NCBI GenBank assembly: GCA_016201105.1 | Contig: JACQDN010000019.1 | Span: 1-62,636 of the forward strand | Direction: 5' to 3' | Length of the DNA stretch: 62,636 nucleotides | DNA from: Pseudomonadota bacterium | GTDB lineage: Bacteria > Pseudomonadota > Alphaproteobacteria > Micropepsales > Micropepsaceae | Shown here: positions 8,822-16,409 of the stretch, one piece after another | How positions within the stretch are numbered: the stretch's first letter is position 1 | Layout: every line of letters begins with the position of its first letter | Notes under the pieces: generated by a model | The model's input: only the letters and a program-made list of their open reading frames with translations | Database searches by the model: none | Told to the model about the DNA's origin: nothing | Made by a program: the position numbers and the translations under genes

Positions 8822-9321
8822 ACGACCTTCTCTAATTTTTTGCCGAATAATTTTGTGCCGGCGAGCACAAAGCCCGCGCCATAAACGGCACCGGCGATGA
8901 TCGCCGTCCATCCCATTCCGGGTTTCAACGCTGCCGCGAGTGCCAGTGCGAACGAGGCGATCCACAATGCGGGCGCGGCAATCGAGTAGCGCTTTGCAAG
9001 CATGATGCCCCCCAACAAGACTGTGCCCAACAAAGCCGCGCTCGCGCCCGCTTGATAGCCGCCGAACAATGCGCCGCTGCGCACCATCAGCAGGCCGATG
9101 ACGGTGGCGACAAATCCGGCAAACCCAAACCAACCGACTTGCGCGCGGGCCTGCAAATAGATGCCGGCGAGACCGAAGATCAGCACTACGTCGGTGGCAA
9201 AGTAGACGAGCTGCAAGATATCGTCGGATAAGATGTTCGCAGCAAATCCATTCGCCGCGCGCAACAATCCGCCGACGATGGCCGCGGTGCCGGAAAGCCG
9301 GCACAATGTCTCGTCGCGCAT
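8818..9321 (-). CDS. hypothetical multi-span membrane protein
   Basis: 168 residues starting MRDETLCRLSG, with about five hydrophobic segments and a KKLEKVV tail. I do not recognise a family with confidence. The start ATG at 9321 lies one base after the stop of the Rieske gene, with AAGGAAG in front, so it is the second gene of a two-gene operon and its job is probably linked to the Rieske protein. It converges with, and overlaps by 4 bases, the CDF gene. Confidence 0.8.
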   Translation of the reverse strand: MRDETLCRLSGTAAIVGGLLRAANGFAANILSDDILQLVYFATDVVLIFGLAGIYLQARAQVGWFGFAGFVATVIGLLMVRSGALFGGYQAGASAALLGTVLLGGIMLAKRYSIAAPALWIASFALALAAALKPGMGWTAIIAGAVYGAGFVLAGTKLFGKKLEKVV

Positions 9322-9322
9322 T

Positions 9323-10945
9323 TCATGCTTCCTTGGCGATGAAATCGAGCGCTTGCGCGGCGGTGCGCAGGCCATGATGGCGTTTCATCGGCGTGTGCAG
9401 ATAGCGGTTCATCGCCGCGCTCATGTCTGCAATCCATGGGGCATCCGGCGCGGCCTCGCTTTCGCACTTGAGTGCGAACAGCATTTTGACGCGATGGCAG
9501 GCGATGATGGGCTCAACGATGCCGTGATCGTAGAGCGCGTTCATCTCGCGCGCGATGAAGGCTTGGGGGTCGTTCACGCGCCAGCCTGAAACGTCTTCGT
9601 CGGCAGTGACATATTTTTGGTTGCGGCCGACGAAGAGAGCCATTTGCAGCAGCGCCTTGGGCCAGAGACCGGGGCGCTGTTCGCAAATTCGCCGGCAGGC
9701 GCTGGCGAAAGTCAGCGCATGGGTGAAATCGAGCCAGCTCACATTGTCGGCAAGCGCGTTATCGCTGGCCTGGTCGATCGCGAGATCGAAATGCAGGAAA
9801 TTCCACGCCGCTGCACCCAGCAAGGCATCGTAGATTTCGCGCGGAGGCCGTCCGGACGAACGCAGCGCGCGTTTCAGCGCGCCGTCGATGGACAGTCCGA
9901 CGAAGTCCTGCGCGCGCGCCATATCGTTCCCGCTGTTGTCCCAAGCGCCGAGCGCTTTGTCGTAGAAGCGGAATTCCGGCAGCCGCTCTTCTCGCGTGGC
10001 GCGTACGAGCTGTCGCGTCAGCGCCAGCAGCAAAGGCTCCCGCGCCACGCCGCCCAGCCGCGCGATCAATTCACCGGTGTTGATCGTATAGATCGCACTG
10101 TGTCCAAAATCCGCATAGTGCGCGAGCGCCGCTTCACCCAGCGCGGGGCTGAGCTGATCGTACGAAACTCCCTGCGCGACCGCGCCGCGGATCCGCGCGA
10201 TGGCATCGACTTCGCGCTCGCCTTCCACCGCCATGAAAAATGCTTTTGCGTCCCATGGTGTCGTTCCTTCGGCATAGGGAAATCCGCCTACGCCTTCGGT
10301 GTCCCAGGCCAGATGAGCGATCGGCTCGAGTAGCGCGGCAAGTCTTGCTTCTGCGGTCGGCGCGACATCCGACAGTTTGAGCCAGTCTGCCGCTGCTCCG
10401 TAAGCGTGCGTCATGCCGTCTTCAAGCCGGTCGTTGCACACGGCGATGGCGTAAACGAGGGCATCCGTCATCGCAAAGCCCGCGCGGTCCAATCTGACGA
10501 CTTCGCGCGCCATGCGCGCGAAGTCATTGTCGGCGAGCGCCGTTTCCAACCCCTTCAGCGCGCGAGCGCGCCGCGCCTCGGCGGGGGAATCGCGCAGATC
10601 GAGAAAGATTTCTCCGTTTTTAACTTCGACGGGGTAAGTGCGCACTGGGTCGCGGCCCACCAGGGCCTCTCCGGTTGCCAGATCGAATTTCCAGTTGTGC
10701 CAATTGCAGGTGAGAACGCAGCCCGGTCCAGAAGCGCGATCCGGCGAAGTGTGCAGCGGTTCACCGCCGGATTGCGCGCCGTTCAATGTGCCTTCGCTGA
10801 GTGGATAGCCCTCGTGCGGGCAGCGGTTGGCGATGGCGTAGATGGAGCCTTCGCGGGCGATGAGCAGAATTTGTTTTCCGTCGCGGCGCAGGACCTTGCG
10901 GCCTTCGCGGACCAGGTCGTCTTGGTGGATGCCGGTGGGCGTCAT
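9323..10945 (-). CDS. Rieske [2Fe-2S] domain protein with large C-terminal helical domain
   Basis: 540 residues. An N-terminal Rieske-type [2Fe-2S] ferredoxin domain is followed by an approximately 430-residue, mostly helical domain of unknown role. The ligands are C42-x-H44 (NRCPHEGYP) and C80-x2-H83 (TCNWHNW). The spacing between the two motifs is 35 residues, where 15-20 is usual. The excess is encoded by a palindromic repeat at 10734-10777, translated GAQSGGEPLHTSPDRAS. Start MTPTGIH at 10945 is preferred over an upstream in-frame start because it gives the usual short N-terminus. Divergent from the cysteine-rich HTH regulator at 11029. Electron donor and substrate are unknown. Confidence 0.87.
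   Translation of the reverse strand: MTPTGIHQDDLVREGRKVLRRDGKQILLIAREGSIYAIANRCPHEGYPLSEGTLNGAQSGGEPLHTSPDRASGPGCVLTCNWHNWKFDLATGEALVGRDPVRTYPVEVKNGEIFLDLRDSPAEARRARALKGLETALADNDFARMAREVVRLDRAGFAMTDALVYAIAVCNDRLEDGMTHAYGAAADWLKLSDVAPTAEARLAALLEPIAHLAWDTEGVGGFPYAEGTTPWDAKAFFMAVEGEREVDAIARIRGAVAQGVSYDQLSPALGEAALAHYADFGHSAIYTINTGELIARLGGVAREPLLLALTRQLVRATREERLPEFRFYDKALGAWDNSGNDMARAQDFVGLSIDGALKRALRSSGRPPREIYDALLGAAAWNFLHFDLAIDQASDNALADNVSWLDFTHALTFASACRRICEQRPGLWPKALLQMALFVGRNQKYVTADEDVSGWRVNDPQAFIAREMNALYDHGIVEPIIACHRVKMLFALKCESEAAPDAPWIADMSAAMNRYLHTPMKRHHGLRTAAQALDFIAKEA
10734..10777. repeat. palindromic element inserted in frame in the Rieske gene
   Basis: Arms GCGCGATCCGGCG (10734-10746) and CGCCGGATTGCGC (10765-10777) are reverse complements at 12 of 13 positions, the exception being a G-T wobble; the loop is 18 bases. 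About 85% identical to the intergenic element at 17134-17178, sharing the core GAAGTGTG.AGCGGTTCACC. It adds roughly 15-18 codons without breaking the reading frame. Confidence 0.8.
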
Positions 10946-10955
10946 GGGCAGTTCT

Positions 10956-11025
10956 TTTCGAAAGTTCCACCTTTGGAAATTATACCATGCCCTTGAATTT
11001 CGCAAGTCATGCCTTTAGAAATTTC
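10956..11025. promoter_or_regulatory. cluster of GAAATT/AATTTC half-sites, candidate operator
   Basis: The divergent intergenic space holds TTTCGAAA (10956-10963), GAAATT (10976-10981), AATTTC (10996-11001) and the palindrome GAAATTTC (11018-11025), ending 3 bases before the HTH gene start. Repeated A/T-rich dyads in an otherwise GC-rich region are a likely binding site for the neighbouring regulator and could control both genes. Confidence 0.4.
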
Positions 11026-11028
11026 GTC

Positions 11029-11688
11029 ATGGAATCGGCTCGCGCCCGCCTACTCGATCTCGTCAAACGCCAAGGCCCTGTCACGGCTGACACTTTGGCC
11101 GCAAAGCTGGGTGTCACCGCCATGGCGGTGCGCCAGCACCTCTACGGCCTTACCGAGGACGGCCTCGTGATGCACGAAGAGCAAACCCGCGGCGTCGGAC
11201 GGCCCGTGAAGCTCTGGCGCGCGACCGCCGCCGCCAATGCCCAGTTCGCCGATTCCCACGCCGCACTCGCCGTCGATCTTCTGACGCAGATGAAGAAAAC
11301 CTTCGGCGAAGAAGGTGTGGATCGTCTCCTCAAGCTGCGGACCGCCGAACAGGAAAAAACCTATCGGGCGAAAACGGACAATGCGCGCACGCTCAAAGCC
11401 AAGCTCGACGCGCTTGCCAAGATCAGAAGTGCCGAGGGCTATATGGCCGAAGTGCGCAAGGACGCCGGAACCGGCCACTGGCTGTTCGTGGAAAATCATT
11501 GTCCCATCTGCGCGGCGGCACGTTTGTGCCAAGGTCTTTGCCGCGAAGAGCTTGCACTCTTTCACCGCGTGCTGGGCAAGACTGTGAAAGTGGAACGCCT
11601 CTCGCACATTCTCGCCGGTGCCGGACGGTGCGCCTACCGGGTATCGTTACCCTCCCTCAAGGGCGGGGTGGAATGTGATCAATCGTGA
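11029..11688 (+). CDS. SufR-like HTH regulator with C-terminal cysteine cluster
   Basis: 219 residues. The N-terminal winged helix (about 5-65, with TADTLAAKLGVTAMAVRQHL as the recognition region) is of the DeoR/ArsR-like type found in SufR. The C-terminal part has five cysteines, C158, C161, C167, C171 and C201, in ENHCPICAAARLCQGLC and GRCAYRV, the arrangement expected to hold an iron-sulfur cluster. By family analogy it senses Fe-S status and represses. It is divergent from a Rieske Fe-S protein, which is a plausible target. ATG 11029 is preferred to ATG 10987, which would put the candidate operator inside the gene. The 3' end overlaps the convergent nudK-like gene by 10 bases. Confidence 0.85.
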   Translation: MESARARLLDLVKRQGPVTADTLAAKLGVTAMAVRQHLYGLTEDGLVMHEEQTRGVGRPVKLWRATAAANAQFADSHAALAVDLLTQMKKTFGEEGVDRLLKLRTAEQEKTYRAKTDNARTLKAKLDALAKIRSAEGYMAEVRKDAGTGHWLFVENHCPICAAARLCQGLCREELALFHRVLGKTVKVERLSHILAGAGRCAYRVSLPSLKGGVECDQS

Positions 11689-12266
11689 AAGATGTTGAGC
11701 TGCGCATACTGCAGCAGCATGATCGTTTTCGCATCGCAAATCCGGCCCTCGTTCACCATCGCAAGCGCCTCGTCGAACGGCAGCTCCAATACGGCGATAT
11801 CTTCGCCTTCGTGTTTCAATCCACCGCCGTCGCCGGTCTTTGAGGAGGGATTGTAGGCGGCGACGAAAAGATGGAGCTTCTCCGTTAGTGCACCCGGGCT
11901 CATGAAGACTTCGAAGATTTTCTCGATTTGCGAAATCGAATAGCCGGTCTCCTCTTGCACTTCGGCGCGGATGCGCTCCTCCGGCGCGGCGCCGTCCAGC
12001 ATGCCGGCCGGCACTTCGATCAGTTCGTGGTTGTAGCCGTTGAGGAACGCGGGCAGGCGAAATTGCCGGATCAGGACGACGGTGCGATGGAAGCGATTGT
12101 AGAGCAGGATGGCTGCGCCATCGCCCTTCTCGTAAACCTCGCGCGTCAGGCGCTGCCATTCGCCGTCATTGCGCCGCCAGGAGGCGTCGACGTTTTTGAG
12201 TGTGTATTTCCGCTGCGAAAGGATTTCCATGACGTGAATCCGTACGCGATCGGAGATGTCTTTCAT
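11679..12266 (-). CDS. nudK: NUDIX hydrolase, NudK-like GDP-mannose/ADP-sugar pyrophosphatase
   Basis: 195-residue NUDIX protein. It follows E. coli NudK over most of its length: REVYEKGDGAAILLYN, VVLIRQFRLPAFLNGYNHEL, the Nudix helix ERIRAEVQEETGY, FEVFMSPGALTEKLHLFVA and LELPFDEALAMV. The Nudix-box arginine before E-V-Q-E-E is alanine here, a position that also varies in NudK. Expected to hydrolyse GDP-mannose or related sugar nucleotides to NMP and sugar phosphate. The start is taken at MKDISDRV (12266); MEILSQRK (12233) is an alternative. Confidence 0.86.
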   Translation of the reverse strand: MKDISDRVRIHVMEILSQRKYTLKNVDASWRRNDGEWQRLTREVYEKGDGAAILLYNRFHRTVVLIRQFRLPAFLNGYNHELIEVPAGMLDGAAPEERIRAEVQEETGYSISQIEKIFEVFMSPGALTEKLHLFVAAYNPSSKTGDGGGLKHEGEDIAVLELPFDEALAMVNEGRICDAKTIMLLQYAQLNIFHD

Positions 12267-12304
12267 GGCGCCCGTCTCTGCTCGCAAGGGTCCCAAAGTA
12301 CAAA

Positions 12305-12335
12305 GGCCGCCCCCAGATTTTCCTGAGCGGCGGCC
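12305..12335 (-). terminator. intrinsic terminator downstream of rpsU
   Basis: On the minus strand GGCCGCC pairs with GGCGGCC, extended inward by CTCAG/CTGGG around a GAAAAT loop, and is followed by TTTGT. It separates rpsU from the nudK-like gene. The T tract is short, so efficiency is uncertain. Confidence 0.6.
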
Positions 12336-12363
12336 ATTCAAAAACAGCGGCTTGCAGAATTCT

Positions 12364-12576
12364 CTAGCGCGGGATCAGCCCCTCGCGCTGCATGCGCTTG
12401 CGCTGAAGCTTGCGGTAGCGGCGGATGGCTTCGGCGCGTTCACGGGCGCGCTTTTCGCTCGGCTTCTCAAAATGGCCCCTGAGTTTCATCTCGCGGAAGA
12501 TGCCCTCGCGTTGCATCTTCTTCTTCAGCGCTTTCAGCGCCTGGTCGATATTGTTGTCGCGAACGATGATCTGCAA
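12364..12576 (-). CDS. rpsU: 30S ribosomal protein S21
   Basis: 70-residue basic protein matching S21: [20 protein letters not shown], then [29 protein letters not shown] and a C-terminal [12 protein letters not shown]21 sits on the 30S platform near the anti-Shine-Dalgarno. The start codon is TTG at 12576: no in-frame ATG or GTG gives the family N-terminus, and a perfect AAGGAG lies 7 bases upstream. Confidence 0.96.
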   Translation of the reverse strand: MQIIVRDNNIDQALKALKKKMQREGIFREMKLRGHFEKPSEKRARERAEAIRRYRKLQRKRMQREGLIPR

Positions 12577-12583
12577 AGGAACA

Positions 12584-12589
12584 CTCCTT
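12584..12589 (-). promoter_or_regulatory. strong ribosome-binding site that fixes the TTG start of rpsU
   Basis: AAGGAG on the minus strand, 7 bases before TTG 12576. A strong site paired with a weak start codon suggests tuned translation of S21. Confidence 0.7.
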
Positions 12590-12753
12590 GGGCCGTGAGG
12601 GCGGGGTAGATAACAGAAGGCCTTTTGCCTGTCTATTCTGCGATCTACAGGGTTGCATGACTGTATTCCTATAGAGCGGTCGGAAGTCCCGCCAAACAGG
12701 GGCCGCATAGGAGCCCGGATTTCGGCCCCCAATTTGGCAAGGGAAACAAAGGC

Positions 12754-13242
12754 TTGAATGCAGACCTCGTTATGGCGGATACCGCGATGCTTCAATCGCT
12801 GGCGAGCGACCCAGCGGCGCTGCGCGGCATGGCCGCCAATTGGGACAAGGTCCGGGAGGAGGTCCTGGCGTCCGTGGGCGCCACGCTCGTCCTCTACGAG
12901 CGCACGCACGCCGCGGCCCCCTGGCTCAGCTATTTCGCCAAACGCGAAGGTGACCTCGTCGGGATTTGCTCCTTCGCGGCGCCGCCGGCGGCGGGTCTTG
13001 TCGAGATCGCCTATTTCACCTTCCCGCCCTATGAGCGGCGGGGCGTTGCCTTGGCCATGGCTGCGAAACTGGTCCGCATCGCGTTCGATGCGCCTGAAGT
13101 CTCCGCCGTCATCGCCCATACAGCCCCGGAGGAAAACGCTTCCACGCATATCCTGCGCAAGCTTGGCTTCCATCGCGACGGCTCCGTCCAAGACGAGGAG
13201 ATCGGTGAAGCGTGGCGTTGGCGCAAAAGCCGCACGCTTTAA
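12754..13242 (+). CDS. GNAT family N-acetyltransferase
   Basis: 162 residues (156 if ATG 12772 is the start; TTG 12754 is the longer option and has a weak AAGGG upstream). The GNAT motif A is degenerate but recognisable: [21 protein letters not shown] (about 90-110), followed by [20 protein letters not shown], the common motif-B region. Substrate unknown. The 3' end carries a tandem 15-base duplication across the stop codon. Located 45 bases before def. Confidence 0.82.
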   Translation: MNADLVMADTAMLQSLASDPAALRGMAANWDKVREEVLASVGATLVLYERTHAAAPWLSYFAKREGDLVGICSFAAPPAAGLVEIAYFTFPPYERRGVALAMAAKLVRIAFDAPEVSAVIAHTAPEENASTHILRKLGFHRDGSVQDEEIGEAWRWRKSRTL

Positions 13243-13258
13243 AGCCACACGCTTTAAA
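13229..13258 (+). repeat. 15-bp tandem duplication over the GNAT stop codon
   Basis: GCCGCACGCTTTAAA (13229-13243) is followed at once by GCCACACGCTTTAAA (13244-13258), one mismatch. Each copy contains the in-frame TAA. A recent slippage duplication is the simplest reading. Confidence 0.75.
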
Positions 13259-13287
13259 GAGAGATCACAAAGTTCCATATTCCCGCT

Positions 13288-13842
13288 ATGGCCATTCTCA
13301 AGATCGCGCGCATGGGACATCCGGTTCTCGCCGAACCGGCGAAACCCGTCGCAAACCCGCAAGCGCCGGAAATCCGCCGCCTTGTTGCGGACATGGTCGA
13401 GACCATGATCGATGCCAATGGCGCCGGTCTCGCGGCGCCGCAAGTGCATGTCCCGTTGCGCGTCGTCGTGTTCCAGGTGCCGGACAGCCGCGCCGAGCAG
13501 GAATTCTCCGAGGACGAACGCTACGATCACACCGCACCTTTGACCGTTCTCATCAATCCAGAGATCGAGGTGGTGGACGAAGCACAAGAGGGCGGTTGGG
13601 AAGGTTGTCTCTCGGTGCCGGGCTTGCGCGGGTTTGTCGAACGCCCCGCCCATATCCGCTATCGCGGCTTGGATCTTGAGGGAAAAGTAGTCGCGCGCAC
13701 GGCAAAAGGCTTTCATGCCCGCGTGGTGCAGCACGAAGTCGACCACCTGAACGGTATCCTCTATCCCCAGCGCATGAACGATCTTTCCAAACTGATCTTC
13801 GAAACCGAAGTCAGGCACTGGGTACAACGGGACGACGAATGA
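13288..13842 (+). CDS. def: peptide deformylase
   Basis: 184-residue deformylase that removes the formyl group from nascent N-terminal Met. All three family motifs are present: GAGLAAPQ (45-52), EGCLS (105-109, metal ligand Cys107) and QHEVDHL (148-154, ligands His149 and His153, catalytic Glu150). Residues 65-80 form an extended loop ([16 protein letters not shown]). The stop overlaps the start of the COQ9 gene (ATGA). It is unlinked here to fmt or rsmB, the more common partners. Confidence 0.96.
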   Translation: MAILKIARMGHPVLAEPAKPVANPQAPEIRRLVADMVETMIDANGAGLAAPQVHVPLRVVVFQVPDSRAEQEFSEDERYDHTAPLTVLINPEIEVVDEAQEGGWEGCLSVPGLRGFVERPAHIRYRGLDLEGKVVARTAKGFHARVVQHEVDHLNGILYPQRMNDLSKLIFETEVRHWVQRDDE

Positions 13843-14513
13843 CGGCAAAAAAGAAAACGGCAGCGCACATCGAAGCGAACGCGAAGACCGCCATTCTGGA
13901 GGCAGCCCTTGCCCATGTTCCGTTCGATGGCTTTACCGATGCGGTCCTCAAGCGCGCGGCGAAGGAAAAAGGGCTATCCGGGGCGGTGCTCACGCACCAC
14001 TTTCCGGAAGGTCCCGCCAGCCTGGTGGAAGCGTTTTCGAAAGCAGCCGACGCCGAGATGGAAGCATCGCTCGCGAGGGAAAAGCTCGCGGCCATGAAAA
14101 TCCGCGAGCGCATCAAAGCGGCAGTGCTGGCACGGATCGGGGCGCTCAAGCCGCATAAGGAAGCGGCGAGGCGCGCGGCGGCCTTTCTGACCTTGCCGCC
14201 GCATGTGGCGCTGGGAGCGAAGCTGCTTTACCGCACCGTCGATTCCATGTGGCGCGCCGTGGGCGATACCTCGACCGATTTCAACTTCTATACCAAGCGC
14301 GCCATTCTCGCCGGCGTCTATTCCTCGACCTTGTTGCGCTGGTTCACCGATGGCGGCGCGGATGAAAAAGCCACGCACGACTTCCTCGACAGCCGCATCG
14401 AGAATGTCATGCAGTTCGAGAAGTTCAAAGCGGAGCTGCGCAAGCGCGCCGAAGCCTTGCCGTCACTGTCGGAGATTTTGGGTGGTGTGGGAGCACAAAA
14501 GACTCACGAATAA
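13839..14513 (+). CDS. COQ9 family protein (ubiquinone biosynthesis accessory)
   Basis: 224 residues with the COQ9 layout: an N-terminal TetR-like helical part ([41 protein letters not shown]) and a C-terminal lipid-binding part ([35 protein letters not shown], the most conserved stretch of the family). In eukaryotes COQ9 presents lipid intermediates to COQ7 in ubiquinone synthesis; alphaproteobacterial homologues are assumed to act similarly. Translation is coupled to def through ATGA. Confidence 0.9.
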   Translation: MTAKKKTAAHIEANAKTAILEAALAHVPFDGFTDAVLKRAAKEKGLSGAVLTHHFPEGPASLVEAFSKAADAEMEASLAREKLAAMKIRERIKAAVLARIGALKPHKEAARRAAAFLTLPPHVALGAKLLYRTVDSMWRAVGDTSTDFNFYTKRAILAGVYSSTLLRWFTDGGADEKATHDFLDSRIENVMQFEKFKAELRKRAEALPSLSEILGGVGAQKTHE

Positions 14514-14534
14514 CGAGTGCTACGCAATCGAAAC

Positions 14535-14625
14535 CACCTCTCCACCCGCCTACGCTTCGCTTCGGCGTGGCAGGTGCGAACTCAAGGCACGCCGTAGCTT
14601 TAGCGAAGGCGGCAAGGGAGAGGTG
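14535..14625. repeat. 91-bp inverted-repeat element between convergent genes
   Basis: CACCTCTCC (14535-14543) and GGAGAGGTG (14617-14625) are exact inverted ends. Inside, CGCCT/AGGCG and GGCGTG/CACGCC also pair, giving two imperfect arms of about 40 bases around a small loop. It fills the 119-base space between the ends of the COQ9 and purK genes. It looks like a dispersed palindromic element; no coding capacity. Confidence 0.7.
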
Positions 14626-14632
14626 ATGGAAT

Positions 14633-15724
14633 TTAACTCTTCGCCGACAGCTTCGTCACGTGGCCCATTTTGCGCCCCTTGCGGATGTTCGATTTTCCGT
14701 AGAGATGCAGCGCGCCGCCGCCTTTTGCCAGCTTGAGCCAGTTGGCGGCGTCGTCGCCGATGATGTTCTCCATCACGGCATTGGAATGACGGGCAGGATC
14801 GCCGAGCGGCCAGCCGGCGACGGCGCGGATATGCTGCTCAAATTGGCTGATCGCACAGGCTTCCAGCGTCCAATGGCCGGAGTTGTGCACGCGCGGCGCG
14901 ATCTCGTTGACGAGCAGCGCCCCGTCCTTGGTGGCGAACAGCTCGACGCAGAGCACGCCCACATAGTCGAGCGCTTCGGCGATTCGCTTGGCGATGTTGC
15001 GCGCTTCGGCGATCTGCGCCGGTGTCAGCCGTGAGGGAACGGTGGATTTTCGCAGGATGTGGTCGCCATGGATATTTTCCGGCGGATCGTAGGCGGCAAA
15101 GCTGCCATCGAGTCCGCGCGCTGCGATGAGGGAAGCCTCGAAAGCAAAATCCACGAAATCTTCCAGCAGCGCCGGCGCGCCCTTGAAGCTTTCCAGCGCG
15201 CGAACGGTTTCGTCCGCCGATCTCACTTTCGCCTGCCCCTTGCCGTCATAGCCCAGGCGGCGCGTCTTCAAGATGGCCGGCGCGCCGACTTTGGTGATGG
15301 CGAGGTTGATGTCCGACGCGCTATCGACGGCGGCATACTCGGCGGTCTTGATGCCCAGCTTGCGCACGAAGGTTTTCTCTTCAAGCCGGTCCTGGCCGAT
15401 CATGAGCGCTTTCGCATTGGGATTGGTCGGTTTGAACTGTGAAAGCAGGGCAATGGCTTCGCTCGGCACATTCTCGAACTCGAAGGTGATCGCATCGCAT
15501 TGTTCGGCGAACGCCTTGAGCGCGGCTTCGTCGTCATACCATCCCATGGTGTGCGCGGCGGACACCTGAAAGGCCGGCGCATCGCTCTCGTTGGAATAGA
15601 TATGTGCTTTCAATCCCAGCCGCGCGGCTGCCAGCGCCAGCATACGGCCCAATTGACCGCCGCCGAGAATGCCGATCGTGCCTCCCGGCGGAACGGGAGC
15701 GGAGAGTTTTTGAATGTCGCTCAT
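14633..15724 (-). CDS. purK: N5-carboxyaminoimidazole ribonucleotide synthase
   Basis: 363-residue ATP-grasp enzyme that makes N5-CAIR from AIR, bicarbonate and ATP in purine synthesis. Visible motifs: the N-terminal nucleotide fold [15 protein letters not shown], the ATP-binding [14 protein letters not shown], and the catalytic [26 protein letters not shown]. Start ATG 15724 overlaps the purE stop as ATGA; an upstream in-frame start lies inside purE and is rejected. Confidence 0.96.
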   Translation of the reverse strand: MSDIQKLSAPVPPGGTIGILGGGQLGRMLALAAARLGLKAHIYSNESDAPAFQVSAAHTMGWYDDEAALKAFAEQCDAITFEFENVPSEAIALLSQFKPTNPNAKALMIGQDRLEEKTFVRKLGIKTAEYAAVDSASDINLAITKVGAPAILKTRRLGYDGKGQAKVRSADETVRALESFKGAPALLEDFVDFAFEASLIAARGLDGSFAAYDPPENIHGDHILRKSTVPSRLTPAQIAEARNIAKRIAEALDYVGVLCVELFATKDGALLVNEIAPRVHNSGHWTLEACAISQFEQHIRAVAGWPLGDPARHSNAVMENIIGDDAANWLKLAKGGGALHLYGKSNIRKGRKMGHVTKLSAKS

Positions 15725-16215
15725 TTCGTGTCGAGGGGCGTTTCGGAAACGCTGTCGGTTTGTTTGGCGCGCCACGCGGCCAGCCGCGCGGCCAGCGCGG
15801 AATCGGAAAGCGCCAGAATGGCGGCGGCGTGGAGCGCCGCATTCTTGGCGCCGCTCTCACCGATCGCAAACGTCGCCACCGGTACGCCGCCCGGCATCTG
15901 CACGATGGAGAGAAGACTATCCATGCCCTTGAGCGCCTTGGACTCGACAGGAACGCCCAGCACGGGAAGCGTCGTCATGGCGGCGGTCATGCCGGGGAGG
16001 TGGGCGGCGCCACCAGCCCCCGCAATGATCGCCTTTAAGCCCCGTCCGGCTGCAGCCTTCGCATAAGCCGCCATGCGGTCGGGCGTCCTGTGCGCCGAAA
16101 CGATCTTGGTTTCATGCGCCACGCCCAGGGTGGCGAGGATGTCCGCAGCCGCGCGCATGGTCGGCCAGTCGGACTGGCTGCCCATGATGATGCCGACGAG
16201 CGGTTGTGAGGTCAT
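15721..16215 (-). CDS. purE: 5-(carboxyamino)imidazole ribonucleotide mutase
   Basis: 164-residue class I PurE, converting N5-CAIR to CAIR. The mononucleotide loop [13 protein letters not shown] is at 8-20, SAHRTPDRM follows (catalytic histidine) and the core [15 protein letters not shown] is complete. It forms a two-gene operon with purK with a 4-base overlap. The upstream 160 bases hold no other gene. Confidence 0.96.
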   Translation of the reverse strand: MTSQPLVGIIMGSQSDWPTMRAAADILATLGVAHETKIVSAHRTPDRMAAYAKAAAGRGLKAIIAGAGGAAHLPGMTAAMTTLPVLGVPVESKALKGMDSLLSIVQMPGGVPVATFAIGESGAKNAALHAAAILALSDSALAARLAAWRAKQTDSVSETPLDTK

Positions 16216-16349
16216 GCTTCCTGCTAGGCGGTTGCCGGAGCCCCTGGGAGGGCCGAACGAAGAAGCGGCGCATTATATGGGCGGGGAACCTCAAGGAAAG
16301 GGCTTGTATGTGTATTGATTCCCCCTTTGTTAACCTTTTACTCACCTTG

Positions 16350-16364
16350 TTAAACGGTTGTTAA
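16350..16364 (+). promoter_or_regulatory. perfect CtrA box upstream of the GGDEF gene
   Basis: TTAA-ACGGTTG-TTAA, an exact match to the CtrA consensus TTAA-N7-TTAA, 46 bases before the GGDEF start at 16410. A TTAAC half-site lies further upstream at 16330. CtrA is encoded at 33.9 kb in this window. Confidence 0.75.
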
Positions 16365-16409
16365 GACCACACGGCTAGGTTGACCTGTTCCGATTCGGAG
16401 CAGGGCGGG

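Noticed and set aside
9391..9418. A stretch resembling the core of the palindromic element (GTGTGCAGATAGCGGTTCATCG)
   Set aside because: It encodes the normal C-terminal helix of the Rieske protein (MNRYLHTP), lacks the GCGC inverted ends, and needs a gap to align. Treated as chance.
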